A DNA stretch of 64,000 bases from Brevibacterium ravenspurgense (GCF_001584615.1 NZ_LQQC01000004.1:95006-159005); one strand, 5' to 3'; numbered from the stretch's first letter, positions 26,548 to 35,802 are shown. Numbers and translations are program-made. The notes: generated by a model not told the origin, from the sequence alone.

Positions 26548-27677
26548 CAGACCAGACCTCGCGCAGCGGCTTCCTTTGCTGCTTCTTCGTAGGAGTGGGT
26601 CTTCTCAAGAAGGTGCTCGGCCATGACGGTGCGGACCGTGCCGGACTTCGAGCGCATGACGAGCGATTCTGTGACGACGCGCTTGCCTTCGTAGCGCAGA
26701 CCGCCCAGGAGGTCGCCGCCGGTGATGCCCGTGGCGACGAAGTACGTGTTGTTGCCGGTCACGAGGTCGTCAGTGCTGAGCACCGCGTCGACGTCGAGAC
26801 CCGCGTCGACTGCACCCTGGCGTTCAGCGTCGTCCTGTGGCCACAGGCGACCCTGGATGACGCCGCCGAGGGCCTTGATTGCGCAGGCCGAGATGATCCC
26901 TTCGGGGGTTCCGCCGATGCCCATGAGCATGTCGATTCCGGTGCCGGGGCGGCAGGCTGCGATGGAGCCCGCGACGTCGCCGTCGGAGATGAGCTTGACG
27001 CGTGCGCCGGCGTCGCGGACCTGCTGGATGAGGTCTTTGTGGCGGGGGCGGTCGAGGATGACGACGGTGACCGAGGAAGGGTTGCCGGGGTTGCCCTTGG
27101 CCTTTGCAACGCGGCGGATGTTTTCGTCCACCGGCAGGCGAAGGTCAACGTAGTCTGCGGCGTCGGGGCCGACGACGAGCTTTTCCATGTAGAAGACAGC
27201 CGAAGGGTCGTACATGGAGCCGTCTTCAGAGACCGCCATGACGGAAATCGCGTTGGGCATGCCCTTGGCGGTCAGCGTGGTGCCGTCGATGGGGTCGACT
27301 GCGACATCGCACAGAGCGCCGTCGCCGTTTCCAACTGCTTCGCCGTTGTACAGCATGGGGGCTTCGTCTTTTTCGCCTTCGCCGATTACGACGGTGCCGT
27401 TCATGGTGACGGTTGAAATGACATTGCGCATGGCGGCAACTGCGGCGCCGTCGGCGGCCAGTTTGTCGCCACGGCCCACCCACGGGGCTGCCGCGATTGC
27501 GGCGGCTTCTGTGACGCGGACGAGTTCGAGTGCGAGGTTGCGGTCGGGTTCGCCGGCCTGCGTGCGCAGACGCTGCGTCCATTCATCGGTGACGGCCTGA
27601 GGCGGGGCAGAAGCCCGTCCGCCGTTGTGGTGGCCTTTGACAGTCGGGTTTTCTGCCGGTGTTTCGCTGGTGCTCAT
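26547..27677 (-). CDS. glpX: Class II fructose-1,6-bisphosphatase GlpX
   Basis: The protein has 376 residues from the ATG at 27677 (AAGGACT immediately upstream). Longer in-frame starts lack ribosome sites. The lithium-sensitive phosphatase motifs are [11 protein letters not shown] and [12 protein letters not shown], and [19 protein letters not shown] is typical of GlpX. It is the gluconeogenic FBPase of most actinobacteria. A 30-residue hydrophilic N-terminal extension precedes the core. First gene of the glpX-can-fumC operon. Confidence 0.94.
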   Translation of the reverse strand: MSTSETPAENPTVKGHHNGGRASAPPQAVTDEWTQRLRTQAGEPDRNLALELVRVTEAAAIAAAPWVGRGDKLAADGAAVAAMRNVISTVTMNGTVVIGEGEKDEAPMLYNGEAVGNGDGALCDVAVDPIDGTTLTAKGMPNAISVMAVSEDGSMYDPSAVFYMEKLVVGPDAADYVDLRLPVDENIRRVAKAKGNPGNPSSVTVVILDRPRHKDLIQQVRDAGARVKLISDGDVAGSIAACRPGTGIDMLMGIGGTPEGIISACAIKALGGVIQGRLWPQDDAERQGAVDAGLDVDAVLSTDDLVTGNNTYFVATGITGGDLLGGLRYEGKRVVTESLVMRSKSGTVRTVMAEHLLEKTHSYEEAAKEAAARGLV

Positions 27678-27763
27678 AGTCCTTATTGTGCCACCCGGCT
27701 GTGACACAGCGAACTCAGATGGGCCAAGGGGTGGGTGGGTGTGCGTTTGCGTTCGCGCTCAGA

Positions 27764-27776
27764 GACAATAGGGGGC
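27764..27776 (+). promoter_or_regulatory. -10 hexamer GACAAT, near-leaderless geometry
   Basis: GACAAT, 7 nt (AGGGGGC), GTG. The G-rich gap could also act as a weak ribosome site. Confidence 0.4.
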
Positions 27777-28346
27777 GTGTCTGAGAAGAAGCCCGTTCCC
27801 GGTTCGCGGGAAGAAATGCGCCAGATCCGCCTGACGTCGAACTGGGTCAATATGATCATCGCCCTGCTCATCTGCTTCGGCGTGGTGTTCGTTGTTTTTA
27901 TGCTCGTTCCGCAGCCGAAGGGCGATCCTACGCGCAGCGTTGATGTTGCCTCGATCGGCCAGGCTGCCGAGGATCACGCCGGCTTCGATCTCTACACACC
28001 GAAGCTTCTCGAGGACTGGAACGCCAATGACGCCCACTTCACCAAGATGGGCCACCCTGAGGCAGATACGTGGTACGTGTCGATGGTCGGCCCCCAGGAC
28101 CAGTGGGTTTCTGTTCGCCAGTCTGAGGGCGACGATGATTGGCTCGCCTCCGTTGTTGACGGCGCTGTCGAACGCGGAAAGTCGGACATCGATGGGGTGA
28201 CGTTCACCGAATACGAATCGAAGGACCTCACCCAGCAGGCGCTGGTGGGCAAGATTGCCGGAACAACGGTCGTGTTCAAGGGCTCAGCCCGGTGGGAGAG
28301 CTACCACGAATACGCGAAGCAGGCCGTCGAACAGCTGAACGGCTGA
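27777..28346 (+). CDS. DUF4245-family membrane protein
   Basis: The protein has 189 residues from the GTG at 27777. One transmembrane helix (WVNMIIALLICFGVVFVVFM, about 22-42) is followed by an extracytoplasmic domain of about 145 residues. The pattern near the end (QALVGKIAGTTVVFKGSARW, then EYAKQAVEQL) fits DUF4245, an actinobacterial family of unknown function normally between glpX and xseB, as here. It diverges from glpX. Confidence 0.82.
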   Translation: MSEKKPVPGSREEMRQIRLTSNWVNMIIALLICFGVVFVVFMLVPQPKGDPTRSVDVASIGQAAEDHAGFDLYTPKLLEDWNANDAHFTKMGHPEADTWYVSMVGPQDQWVSVRQSEGDDDWLASVVDGAVERGKSDIDGVTFTEYESKDLTQQALVGKIAGTTVVFKGSARWESYHEYAKQAVEQLNG

Positions 28347-28427
28347 GTGCTTCTTTCACTGGCTCTGCTCCAGCGCGGCTGCTGAACGCCGCTGAGCGGT
28401 CGGAAACCGCCGCTGAAGCTGCAGCCC

Positions 28428-28685
28428 TTATTCAGCGGACTCCGTGGTGTTTTCGCGCTTGGCCTGAGCCTCGTTGAGGGTTTCGCGGGCACCGTCGAGC
28501 CATGCTTGGCACCGGTCGGCGAGTTCTTCTCCGCGCTGCCACAGGCGCAGTGATTCTTCCAGCGGCAGGTTGCCGCCTTCGAGTGTGCGCACGACAGTGA
28601 CGAGTTCGTCGCGCGCCTGTTCGTAGCTCATGTTCTGCGCATCCGACGGTGCAGCGGTGCTTTCGGGCATGGTGTTCTCAGTCAT
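28428..28685 (-). CDS. xseB: Exodeoxyribonuclease VII small subunit
   Basis: The protein has 85 residues from the ATG at 28685 (GGAAGGA upstream). It contains the XseB helical core MSYEQARDELVTVVRTLEGG, then LPLEESLRLWQRGEELADRC. It forms the small subunit coating the coiled coil of XseA in a single-strand exonuclease. Overlaps the xseA 3' end by 8 nt. Confidence 0.93.
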   Translation of the reverse strand: MTENTMPESTAAPSDAQNMSYEQARDELVTVVRTLEGGNLPLEESLRLWQRGEELADRCQAWLDGARETLNEAQAKRENTTESAE

Positions 28686-30000
28686 GTGAATCTGTTCCTT
28701 CCGTGGGGCGTCCGGGGCCGTCGGTGTTGGTGATTTCAGTGACGTCGGCGGTGAAGACACCGCGCTCGACTGTGATGGTCAGGTGATCGCCGGGTAGAAG
28801 TGTTTCCGCAGAGCGCACGGCGGTTCCGTCAGCGCTCTGCACCACGGCGTAGCCGCGAGCCAGAGTGTTCAGCGGCGACAGCGAGCGAACCTGGGTGCGC
28901 AAATGCTGGACTTCCGCCAAGCCGGACTGCACTGCTGCATTGCCCAGCTGCCAGGCGCGTTCGCGCCAGTTTTCGACATCCTGTTGGCGTGAGGTGATCA
29001 TCTGCTGCGGTTCAGCGAGCACGGGCCTTGAGCGCACGGATTCCAGTGCTGTGAGTTCGCGTGAGATAAACCTCTCCAGGGCTCCGTCCAGCTGGGCGCG
29101 CGCCTGGAGGATCTTCATGTTTTCTTCGTGGACGTCCGGCACGATTCTCTTGGCAGCGTCGGTCGGCGTGGATGCGCGCAGGTCCGCAACTTCATCGAGG
29201 ATGGGGTTGTCGGCTTCGTGCCCGATGGCTGACACCACGGGGGTGGTGGCATCAGAGACCGCGCGGATGAGCGTTTCGTTGGAAAACGGCAGGAGGTCTT
29301 CCATGCTTCCGCCGCCGCGGGCGATGACGATGACGTCGATAGTGGGGTCGCTGTCGAGTTCGCGCAGTGCGCTGATGATCTGGCCGACCGCGGTTGTTCC
29401 CTGCACCGCTGTGTTGCGCACTTCGAACTGCACGGCCGGCCAGCGCAGGGTGGCGTTGCGCAGGACGTCCTTTTCGGCATCGGAGTTCCGTCCGGTGATG
29501 AGCCCGATTCTGCCGGGCAGGAACGGCAGCGGCTTTTTGGCCGCAGGGTCGAAAAGGCCTTCCGCTGCCAGTTGACGGCGCAGGCGTTCCAACCGGGCGA
29601 GGAGTTCGCCAAGACCGACCGGGCGGATGTCGCGAGCGCGCATGGACAGGCGTCCGGCTTTGCCCCAGAAGTCTGCTTTGAGCTGCACGACGATGTGCGA
29701 GCCTTCTTCGATGGGGGATTCGAGCCTTTCGAGGACGTCGTTGAACACCTGCACGGGCAGCGACATTTCTTCGTTGAGGTCCCGCAGCGTGAAGTAGCTG
29801 ACCCGGCCGCGCCGGTTGAACTGGATGACCTGGCCTTCGACCCACACGACCGACATGCGGTCGATGTACTCTTTCATCTTGCGCGACAGAAGAGCCAGGG
29901 GCCACGGGTTGTCCGCAGTGGTGTCGCCGGCCAGTGCGGGCAGGGGGCGTGGGGTGTGCGCGCCCAGTGTTCCCGGGGTTCCGCTGATCCGCTGTGCCAC
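28678..30000 (-). CDS. xseA: Exodeoxyribonuclease VII large subunit
   Basis: The protein has 440 residues from the GTG at 30000, which has GGAGGAAG 1-3 nt further than usual spacing. The frame is open to 30075 but no better start exists. The N-terminal OB fold (VWVEGQVIQFNRRGRVSYFT) binds single-stranded DNA. The catalytic core carries VIVIARGGGSMEDLLPF and SAIGHEADNPILDEVADLRA. A long coiled coil follows (about 290-390). With XseB it degrades single-stranded DNA. Confidence 0.93.
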   Translation of the reverse strand: MAQRISGTPGTLGAHTPRPLPALAGDTTADNPWPLALLSRKMKEYIDRMSVVWVEGQVIQFNRRGRVSYFTLRDLNEEMSLPVQVFNDVLERLESPIEEGSHIVVQLKADFWGKAGRLSMRARDIRPVGLGELLARLERLRRQLAAEGLFDPAAKKPLPFLPGRIGLITGRNSDAEKDVLRNATLRWPAVQFEVRNTAVQGTTAVGQIISALRELDSDPTIDVIVIARGGGSMEDLLPFSNETLIRAVSDATTPVVSAIGHEADNPILDEVADLRASTPTDAAKRIVPDVHEENMKILQARAQLDGALERFISRELTALESVRSRPVLAEPQQMITSRQQDVENWRERAWQLGNAAVQSGLAEVQHLRTQVRSLSPLNTLARGYAVVQSADGTAVRSAETLLPGDHLTITVERGVFTADVTEITNTDGPGRPTEGTDSHD

Positions 30001-30085
30001 GCTTCCTCCGCTTCTGCTGCCGTCGCTTGGGGTTGTCGGGAAGTCTAACGCCAGGTGCTGACACAGAATTCTCATAGGCGCTTCC

Positions 30086-30097
30086 TACAATGGTGGC
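30086..30097 (+). promoter_or_regulatory. -10 hexamer TACAAT, leaderless geometry for ispH
   Basis: TACAAT, 6 nt (GGTGGC), GTG. A near-consensus hexamer. Confidence 0.6.
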
Positions 30098-31174
30098 GTG
30101 AGTACTGTGAGCGTTCCCATGCCGGCCATGCCTCGTGTGCGCAAAGAGCCGAGTGAAATCCGACAGCCCGAGAGCGCTAAGCAGGTTCTGCTGGCGGCTC
30201 CCCGCGGTTACTGTGCGGGCGTTGATCGTGCTGTCATCGCCGTTGAACGTGCCCTTGAGCACTATGGTGAGCCCGTTTATGTTCGGAAGGAGATCGTCCA
30301 CAACCGCCATGTTGTTGAGACGCTCACCGAGCGCGGCGCGATCTTCGTCGATTCCGCCAATGATGTTCCCGAAGGCGAACGCGTGGTGTTCTCTGCCCAC
30401 GGTGTGTCTCCGGAGGTGCACGCCAAGGCCGCTGCGCGCAATCTCGAGACGATTGACGCCACCTGCCCGCTGGTGACGAAAGTACACCGTGAGGCAATCC
30501 GCTTTGCCAAAGAGGGCTACCTGATCGTCCTTGTGGGCCACGATGGTCACGAAGAAGTCGAGGGCACGATGGGCGAAGCCCCTGACCACATTGTGCTGGT
30601 GCAGAACCCGGATGAGGCTCGCACGGTCGATCTGGGTGATCCCGAAAAGCTCATTTGGATTTCGCAGACCACCCTGTCGGTGGACGAAACCATGGAAACG
30701 GTCAATATTCTGCGGGAGCGCTACCCGCAGCTGCAGGATCCGCCGAGCGATGACATCTGCTACGCCACCCAGAACCGTCAGGTTGCGGTGAAGAAGATCG
30801 CACCGCAGGCAGATTTGGTGATCGTTGTGGGCTCGGCGAATTCGTCGAACTCGGTGCGTCTTGTCGAAGTTGCTCTGGAAGCCGGAGCGAAGGCCGCGCA
30901 CCGGGTGGACTTTGCGCGCGAAGTCGACGAAGAGTGGTTCCACGATGTTGCCACCGTCGGTGTGACCAGCGGTGCTTCTGTTCCCGAGGTTCTGGTGCAG
31001 GGAGTGCTGAAGCTTCTGGCCGAGTACGGCTACACGGATGTCGAAGAAGTGCAGACCGCTACCGAGGACCTGATGTTTTCGCTGCCGCGCGAACTGCGCA
31101 AGGACCTCAAGGCTGCCGGACACAAGACGTCAAACAAGAAGGATGGCGCGGACCGCGAACACGACCTGCGCTGA
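30098..31174 (+). CDS. ispH: 4-hydroxy-3-methylbut-2-enyl diphosphate reductase IspH
   Basis: The protein has 358 residues. The three iron-sulfur cluster cysteines are in [10 protein letters not shown] (about residue 42), [10 protein letters not shown] (about 127) and [11 protein letters not shown] (about 225). It catalyses the last step of the MEP isoprenoid pathway, producing IPP and DMAPP, the substrates of the UppS encoded 6 kb upstream. A 35-residue N-terminal extension and a basic tail are usual in actinobacteria. The GTG start is set by the hexamer 6 nt upstream. Confidence 0.95.
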   Translation: MSTVSVPMPAMPRVRKEPSEIRQPESAKQVLLAAPRGYCAGVDRAVIAVERALEHYGEPVYVRKEIVHNRHVVETLTERGAIFVDSANDVPEGERVVFSAHGVSPEVHAKAAARNLETIDATCPLVTKVHREAIRFAKEGYLIVLVGHDGHEEVEGTMGEAPDHIVLVQNPDEARTVDLGDPEKLIWISQTTLSVDETMETVNILRERYPQLQDPPSDDICYATQNRQVAVKKIAPQADLVIVVGSANSSNSVRLVEVALEAGAKAAHRVDFAREVDEEWFHDVATVGVTSGASVPEVLVQGVLKLLAEYGYTDVEEVQTATEDLMFSLPRELRKDLKAAGHKTSNKKDGADREHDLR

Positions 31175-31203
31175 CGTTTCTTAAACGTCACACAGCCTGC
31201 CGC

Positions 31204-31236
31204 TCAGCCGGCCAGATCAGTGATCTGGCCGGCTGA
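31204..31236. terminator. Bidirectional terminator overlapping the rmuC stop codon
   Basis: Perfect 16-bp arms TCAGCCGGCCAGATCA / TGATCTGGCCGGCTGA. The rmuC stop (TGA, 31219-31217) lies at the loop, so the last rmuC codons are inside the stem. Confidence 0.8.
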
Positions 31237-32344
31237 GTTCGTCTGCGCTGGGTTTGCGCACAGCGGCGTCGAGACCGGGCAGGGCATCGATCTGTTCGGT
31301 GCTCAGGCCTGTGTGGGTGAACTTCCGTGCAGTTACCAGGAACCTGCTTTCAAAGGACCCAATGAACGTGTTGTAGTCGCCGACCGCTCGCTGCAGTGCC
31401 GTACCGACTCGGGCTGCGTGACCGGCAAGCGTTCCCACGCGGTCGTAGAGTTCCCGGCCCAACTGCAGGACTTCTTCTGCGGAGCTGCTGATGGCTTCGT
31501 GCCGCCAGCCCATGGCTGCGGTCTTCAGCAGCACGAGGAGGGTCGAAGGGGAGGCAATGACGACATTGCGCGACATCGCCTGTTCGATGAGCTGTGGGTA
31601 AGCAGCCGCGGCCTCTGACAGGAGAGAATCGCTGGGCACAAAGCAGACGACGAAGTCAGGGGAAGCGGCGAACTGCTTCCAGTACTCCTTTGATGCCAGC
31701 GAGTCGACGTGCCGCAGGAAGGCACGCGCGTGTTCGTCCGCGGCGGGCTTGCCGTTCTCTTCTGCCCGCAGGCGTGCTGACAGCGGTGCTTTTGCATCGA
31801 CGACGATGGTTCCGCCGTGGGGCAGGTTGATGACCATGTCGGGGCGGAGGGCGGAGTGTGCTGTGGTCACGCGGACCTGAGTGTCGAAGTCGACGTGTGG
31901 AAGCATTCCCGCGTATTCGACGATCCTGCGCAGTTGAACCTCACCCCACGCACCGCGGGACGAGGTCGCGTTGAGCGCCTGTCCAAGCCGTCCGGTCGAT
32001 TCGCGAAGGTCCCGGTTCTGCTGGCTTAAGTGAGTGAGCTGTTCGCTCAGCCTGGTCATCTGCTCAATGCGCTGGCGCTCTGTTTCGGTGAGGTCTTCCT
32101 GCAGCCGGCGCACTCCGGCTGCAAGAGGGCCGACAGCGCCGGTGAGTTCGCCGGCTAGGCGCGCATCAGCCTCCAGTGCTTCGGAACGGTCAGTCAGAAG
32201 CTGCTGGGCTGTTTCCGCTTGAGCAAGCCTGGTGGACATTTCCGAGCGGGTGCGCGCTGAACCGAACAGGAAGCCGATAACAGCACCGAGCGCGAGGAAG
32301 ACGATCGCTGCAACGGCGGCGGTGACGAGGGCTGCTGTAGTCAT
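31217..32344 (-). CDS. rmuC: DNA recombination protein RmuC
   Basis: The protein has 375 residues from the ATG at 32344 (MTTAALVTAAVAAIVFLALG, a membrane anchor). A coiled coil (about 30-125) is followed by the nuclease-like RmuC domain with GAWGEVQLRRIVEYAGML and DMVINLPHGGTIVVDAKAPL, the PD-(D/E)xK core (Asp, then Asp-Ala-Lys). RmuC limits recombination at inverted repeats. CACACT lies 6 nt before the ATG, so this may be another leaderless gene. It is convergent with ispH. Confidence 0.92.
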   Translation of the reverse strand: MTTAALVTAAVAAIVFLALGAVIGFLFGSARTRSEMSTRLAQAETAQQLLTDRSEALEADARLAGELTGAVGPLAAGVRRLQEDLTETERQRIEQMTRLSEQLTHLSQQNRDLRESTGRLGQALNATSSRGAWGEVQLRRIVEYAGMLPHVDFDTQVRVTTAHSALRPDMVINLPHGGTIVVDAKAPLSARLRAEENGKPAADEHARAFLRHVDSLASKEYWKQFAASPDFVVCFVPSDSLLSEAAAAYPQLIEQAMSRNVVIASPSTLLVLLKTAAMGWRHEAISSSAEEVLQLGRELYDRVGTLAGHAARVGTALQRAVGDYNTFIGSFESRFLVTARKFTHTGLSTEQIDALPGLDAAVRKPSADELSRPDH

Positions 32345-32447
32345 GCCCCCAGTGTGCACCGAGGCACTGACATAACCAGGGGCAGCTGTTTTCGGATCAG
32401 ATTCAATCCAAGGGGAATAGTCAAAGGTTCAACTTTGTTTGGCTGGC

Positions 32448-32690
32448 ATGAAGTCTTTTGGATTCCTCAGCTTCGGGCATTACGTGCCGGGCAGTGACCT
32501 TGATGCCAAACAGATGCTCACTGACGCGGTTGATATCGCGCAGGGTGCCGACGAACTTGGTGTCAACGGCGCCTATTTCCGTGTTCACCACTTTGCGCCG
32601 CAGTCGGGTTCGCCCATGCCGCTGCTGGCGACGATTGCGGCCAAGACGCGCAACATCGAAGTCGGCACCGGTGTCATCGACCTGCGTTAG
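32448..32690 (+). pseudogene. LLM-class flavin monooxygenase, 5' fragment, cut by the island
   Basis: The fragment has 80 residues starting MKSFGFLSFGHYVPGSD and ending EVGTGVIDLR. The frame stops at TAG exactly where the homologous sequence should continue. The missing part resumes at 41557 with D-M-R-Y-E-N-P-L-Y. Together the halves make about 357 residues, the normal length of an FMN-dependent luciferase-like monooxygenase, so nothing was lost except continuity. The N-terminal strand and ADELGVNGAYFRVHHFAP are typical. Probably non-functional. Confidence 0.88.
32679..32689 (+). repeat. att-like short direct repeat, left copy
   Basis: GACCTGCGTTA. The right copy at 41557-41567 is GATATGCGCTA, 8 of 11 identical. 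Both encode Asp-(Leu/Met)-Arg at the break point of the monooxygenase gene, so they flank the island as imperfect direct repeats. Confidence 0.55.
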
Positions 32691-32700
32691 CGCATCTCAT

Positions 32701-32715
32701 GGTTGTGACGTTGGA
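32701..32715 (+). repeat. Island terminal inverted repeat, left
   Basis: GGTTGTGACGTTGGA. A second inverted copy of its inner part (CCAACGTGAC, 32752-32761) lies 40 bp inside, so the left end can also fold on itself. Confidence 0.65.
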
Positions 32716-32784
32716 TAGCGGCTGCCGCCCGCGGCTGCGCCGCGGTTGCCCCCAACGTGACCGACTGGCCCACCCGAGCCCCTG

Positions 32785-34308
32785 TCAGTGACCGTTGCCG
32801 AGTCCTCCCGTGAGTCGGGCGTGGAACGCAGTCGTGAACTCGTTCATCCCGACGAACTCGACCGCCTTGCCGTGCTGTTCGTATTTGGTCTCGATTGCGT
32901 CGAGCGCCGCGACGGTGGAGGCATCCCAGATGTGGGATCTCGTGAGGTCGATGATGACTCGGTCAGGGTCGTCGGCGTACTCGAACATGGTGGTGAGGTC
33001 GTTGCTGGAGGCGAACAGGAGCTGACCCTCGACTGTGTAATGCGCGATCCGAGCGCCATCATGTTCAGTGATCTCACGCTTTACGTCGATGAGGTGGGCG
33101 ACGCGGCGCACGAACATCACAGAGGCGACGAACACGCCGACGACGACACCGACGGCGAGGTTGTGGGTGGCGACGACGACGGCGACGGTGATGACCATGA
33201 CGGTCGTCTCGCTCTTAGGCATCCGGCGCAGGGTGGAGGGCTTGATGGAGTGCCAGTCGAAGGTACCTACGGAGACCATGATCATCACCGCGACCAGCGC
33301 CGCCATGGGGATGATCGCAACGATGTCGCCGAGGACGACGATGAGGACCAAGAGGAACACACCTGCGAGGAACGTCGAGATGCGGGTGCGGGCCCCGGAC
33401 ACCTTCACGTTGATCATGGTCTGCCCGATCATCGCGCAGCCGCCCATGCCGCCGAACAGGCCGGAGAGCAGGTTCGCGACGCCCTGCCCCCAGCTCTCCC
33501 GGGTCTTGTTTGAGTGGGTGTCGGTCACATCGTCCACGAGCTTCGCCGTCATGATCGATTCCATCAGGCCTACCAGCGCCATCGCGAGGGCAAACGGCGC
33601 GATGATCGTGAAAGTCTCCCATGTCAGCGGCACATTCGGTATGAACAGCTCGGGAAGGCTGCGCGGCAGCTCACCCTTGTCGCCGACTGCGGGTACGTTG
33701 ATCGCGAAGACGACCACGGCGGCGGTCACCAGAGCGATCGAGACCAGTGGGGCCGGTATGACCTTGGTGATCTTCGGCATGAAGACCATGATCAGCAGCC
33801 CGACCGCGACGAGGGGGTAGACCATCCAGGGCACGCCGATGAGTTCGGGCACCTGTGCCATGAAGATGAGGATCGCCAGCGCGTTGACAAAGCCGACCAT
33901 GACGCTGCGCGGGATGAATCGCATGAGCCTGGCGACTCCGAAGACGGCGAGGAGGATCTGGAAGACCCCAGCCAGAAGCACCGTCGCGATGAAGTAGTCC
34001 AAGCCGTAGTCGCGGGCGACGGGGGCGATAACGAGAGCGATAGCGCCCGTCGCCGCGGTGATCATGGCGGGTCTGCCACCGAGGAACGCGATGGACACTG
34101 CCATCACGAATGAGGAGAACAAGCCCACACGTGGATCGACGCCCGCGATGATCGAGAACGAGATCGCCTCAGGAATGAGCGCCAGCGCCACGACCAGGCC
34201 TGCGAGAACTTCGCGGGTGAGGATGCGCGGGGTCTTCAGTGCGGTGAGCACCGACGGTTCGGGCCGGTACCGACCCTTGTCTTCTTTGGTCGCAGTGGGC
34301 ACGGCCAT
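32785..34308 (-). CDS. SulP family anion permease with STAS domain
   Basis: The protein has 507 residues from the ATG at 34308 (GGAGG 7 nt upstream). The longer frame to 34569 lies over the regulator region. Ten to twelve helices span about 30-400, including EVLAGLVVALALIPEAISFS (the SulP entry helix) and GQTMINVKVSGARTRIS. A C-terminal STAS domain (about 420-500, RVIIDLTRSHIWDASTVAAL) ends it. SulP proteins move sulfate, bicarbonate or other anions, and the substrate is not readable here. It is divergent from the MerR-type gene. Confidence 0.9.
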   Translation of the reverse strand: MAVPTATKEDKGRYRPEPSVLTALKTPRILTREVLAGLVVALALIPEAISFSIIAGVDPRVGLFSSFVMAVSIAFLGGRPAMITAATGAIALVIAPVARDYGLDYFIATVLLAGVFQILLAVFGVARLMRFIPRSVMVGFVNALAILIFMAQVPELIGVPWMVYPLVAVGLLIMVFMPKITKVIPAPLVSIALVTAAVVVFAINVPAVGDKGELPRSLPELFIPNVPLTWETFTIIAPFALAMALVGLMESIMTAKLVDDVTDTHSNKTRESWGQGVANLLSGLFGGMGGCAMIGQTMINVKVSGARTRISTFLAGVFLLVLIVVLGDIVAIIPMAALVAVMIMVSVGTFDWHSIKPSTLRRMPKSETTVMVITVAVVVATHNLAVGVVVGVFVASVMFVRRVAHLIDVKREITEHDGARIAHYTVEGQLLFASSNDLTTMFEYADDPDRVIIDLTRSHIWDASTVAALDAIETKYEQHGKAVEFVGMNEFTTAFHARLTGGLGNGH

Positions 34309-34419
34309 GCGGTACCTCCATCTGTTCAGGGCGGCGCTCTCAGGCCGAGAGCGGAGAATGTCTGGTGGTGCGCGACAACGCGCGGCTTCGCCTGGTGATA
34401 GATCGCCACGGCGGAGGCA

Positions 34420-34438
34420 TGTCCAGCTCATGTGGACA
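34420..34438. promoter_or_regulatory. Inverted repeat in the sulP/merR-like intergenic region
   Basis: TGTCCA N7 TGGACA, perfect 6-bp arms. It lies between the divergent sulP and regulator genes and is a candidate operator. The nearby CTAACGTAACGTGAG (34451-34465) is also symmetric-looking but imperfect. Confidence 0.4.
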
Positions 34439-34504
34439 CGAGAGTCAACACTAACGTAACGTGAGAGTTGTGTCGAACTGAGACGATGAGATGAGGAGGC
34501 CTCC

Positions 34505-34888
34505 GTGCCCGAAGCGGGAATGATGCACATCGGAGAGCTGGCTGAGCGGACAGCTCTGTCGCAGCGCACGATCCGCCACTACGACGAGATCGGACTCTTG
34601 ACGCCCTCCGGACGCTCCGAGGGCGGGTTCCGGCTCTACACTGAGGGCGATCTCGGCAGACTCCTGCTGATCCGGCGCATGAAGCCACTGGGATACTCGC
34701 TCGATCAGATGGGCGACCTGCTCCGGGCGCTCGACGGCGCGGATGGCGTCGGTGCTGCCGCCGAGAGCGCCCGGCGGGCGCTGAACGATTTCCGCACCGA
34801 CGCGGATGAACGCCGCGCGAAGCTTGCCAAGCAGCTTGACGCCGCTGACGAGTTCATCGGCCTGCTCGCCGCGCACTCCTCGGACTGA
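34505..34888 (+). CDS. MerR-family transcriptional regulator, no metal-binding cysteines
   Basis: The protein has 127 residues from a GTG with GGAGG 4 nt upstream. The N-terminal winged helix is MHIGELAERTALSQRTIRHY, then EGGFRLYTEGDLGRL. The C-terminal half is a dimerisation helix (RRALNDFRTDADERRAKLAK) with no Cys, so it is unlikely to sense metals. MerR genes of this type are often divergent from sulP in actinobacteria, suggesting it controls the transporter (inference). Confidence 0.88.
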   Translation: MPEAGMMHIGELAERTALSQRTIRHYDEIGLLTPSGRSEGGFRLYTEGDLGRLLLIRRMKPLGYSLDQMGDLLRALDGADGVGAAAESARRALNDFRTDADERRAKLAKQLDAADEFIGLLAAHSSD

Positions 34889-35802
34889 GTCGAAACAGAC
34901 ACACGATGCGCTATCTGTGCCAGCGAGGCCACTTCGGCAACCCGCGGCCCTTCCAGGCCGGCAACCCAGCGGACGGATGCGAAGAGCCCGTAGCCGGCCC
35001 CGGCGAAGCCCACGGTGACCACGAGCCAGCGCCCGATGCCGAGCCACAGGCTCCCGTCCACGTCGAGCGCCCACTGAGCGCCTGTGATGAGCCCGGCGAT
35101 CGCCATCCAGAGCCCAGCGACGACCACGACCACTGGCAGGAAAGCGAGGCACATCGCGGCGGCAGCCGACCAGAGCTGACGAGCCTCTAGCTTCGCCGTC
35201 GCCGCCAGGATCCGCTCGGCACGCTCGTTCGACGCGTCGAGGTTCGCGGTCATCGTGGCGGAGGCCTCCCCGGCGACCTGCTCGACGGCCTTCTCGACCC
35301 GCTCCTCGGTCCGCTTCTCGATCCGCTGGACCGCGCCGCCGACCTGGCTCACGAGCTTATGGTTCGCTGCGGCCTGCGTCTTCAGCCCCTCAATCGCCGA
35401 GGCCGTAGCCGCGCGATTCTTCTGCGCCTCCGCGACCAAGCTCCGCGACGCGGCGTTCAAGCTCTCGCCGTTGAGACTCTGCGCGAACTCGCCGAGCGTG
35501 CTCGCGATCTCGTTCTGCCTGCTCTCGATGCTCGCGATCCTCGCGGACACGTCGCTGGAGGGCGAGGAGGTCGACGCCGGGGCCGTGATCCGCTCCAGCC
35601 GCCTCGTCGTCTCCTCGTCCATGACCTTCACGAACCCCGCGAGCTTCTTCTGCTGCTCGGTCAGCGTGGCGATCCTCGCATTCTGCGCCTCGACGGCGGC
35701 GAGGATCGAGGTCAACAACTCCATCATCTCCGGACTGCCGAGCTGCTGCTGCGACTGTACGGGCCCGTTCTGCTGCTTCAGCCTGTCGAGTGCTGCGCTC
35801 AT
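34705..35802 (-). pseudogene. Mobilisation-operon coiled-coil/membrane protein, 3' end lost
   Basis: The gene starts at the ATG at 35802 (MSAALDRLKQQNG), inside the relaxase gene in another frame. Residues 20-170 form a coiled coil (LLTSILAAVEAQNARIATL and following). Two transmembrane helices follow (MCLAFLPVVVVVAGLWMAIA and the WLVVTVGFAGAGYGLF segment). From about 34928 the frame runs into sequence antisense to the MerR-type gene, so the true C-terminus is replaced. The other copy (38682-39234) ends with GRGVPKWPRWR and a normal stop. Related proteins accompany relaxases of small actinobacterial plasmids. Confidence 0.7.
34928..35453 (-). repeat. 530-bp inverted repeat, copy A
   Basis: Nearly identical in protein sequence to copy B (38682-39222) in opposite orientation. 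Both contain RSLVAEAQKN or RTLVAEAQKN, then GGAVQRIEKRTEERVEKAVE and the two membrane helices. Identity breaks at about 34928/39222 and 35453/38682. Confidence 0.85.

Noticed and set aside
29252..31123. 623-residue open frame on the minus strand
   Set aside because: It spans xseA in another frame and the antisense of ispH. Both real genes have clear motifs.
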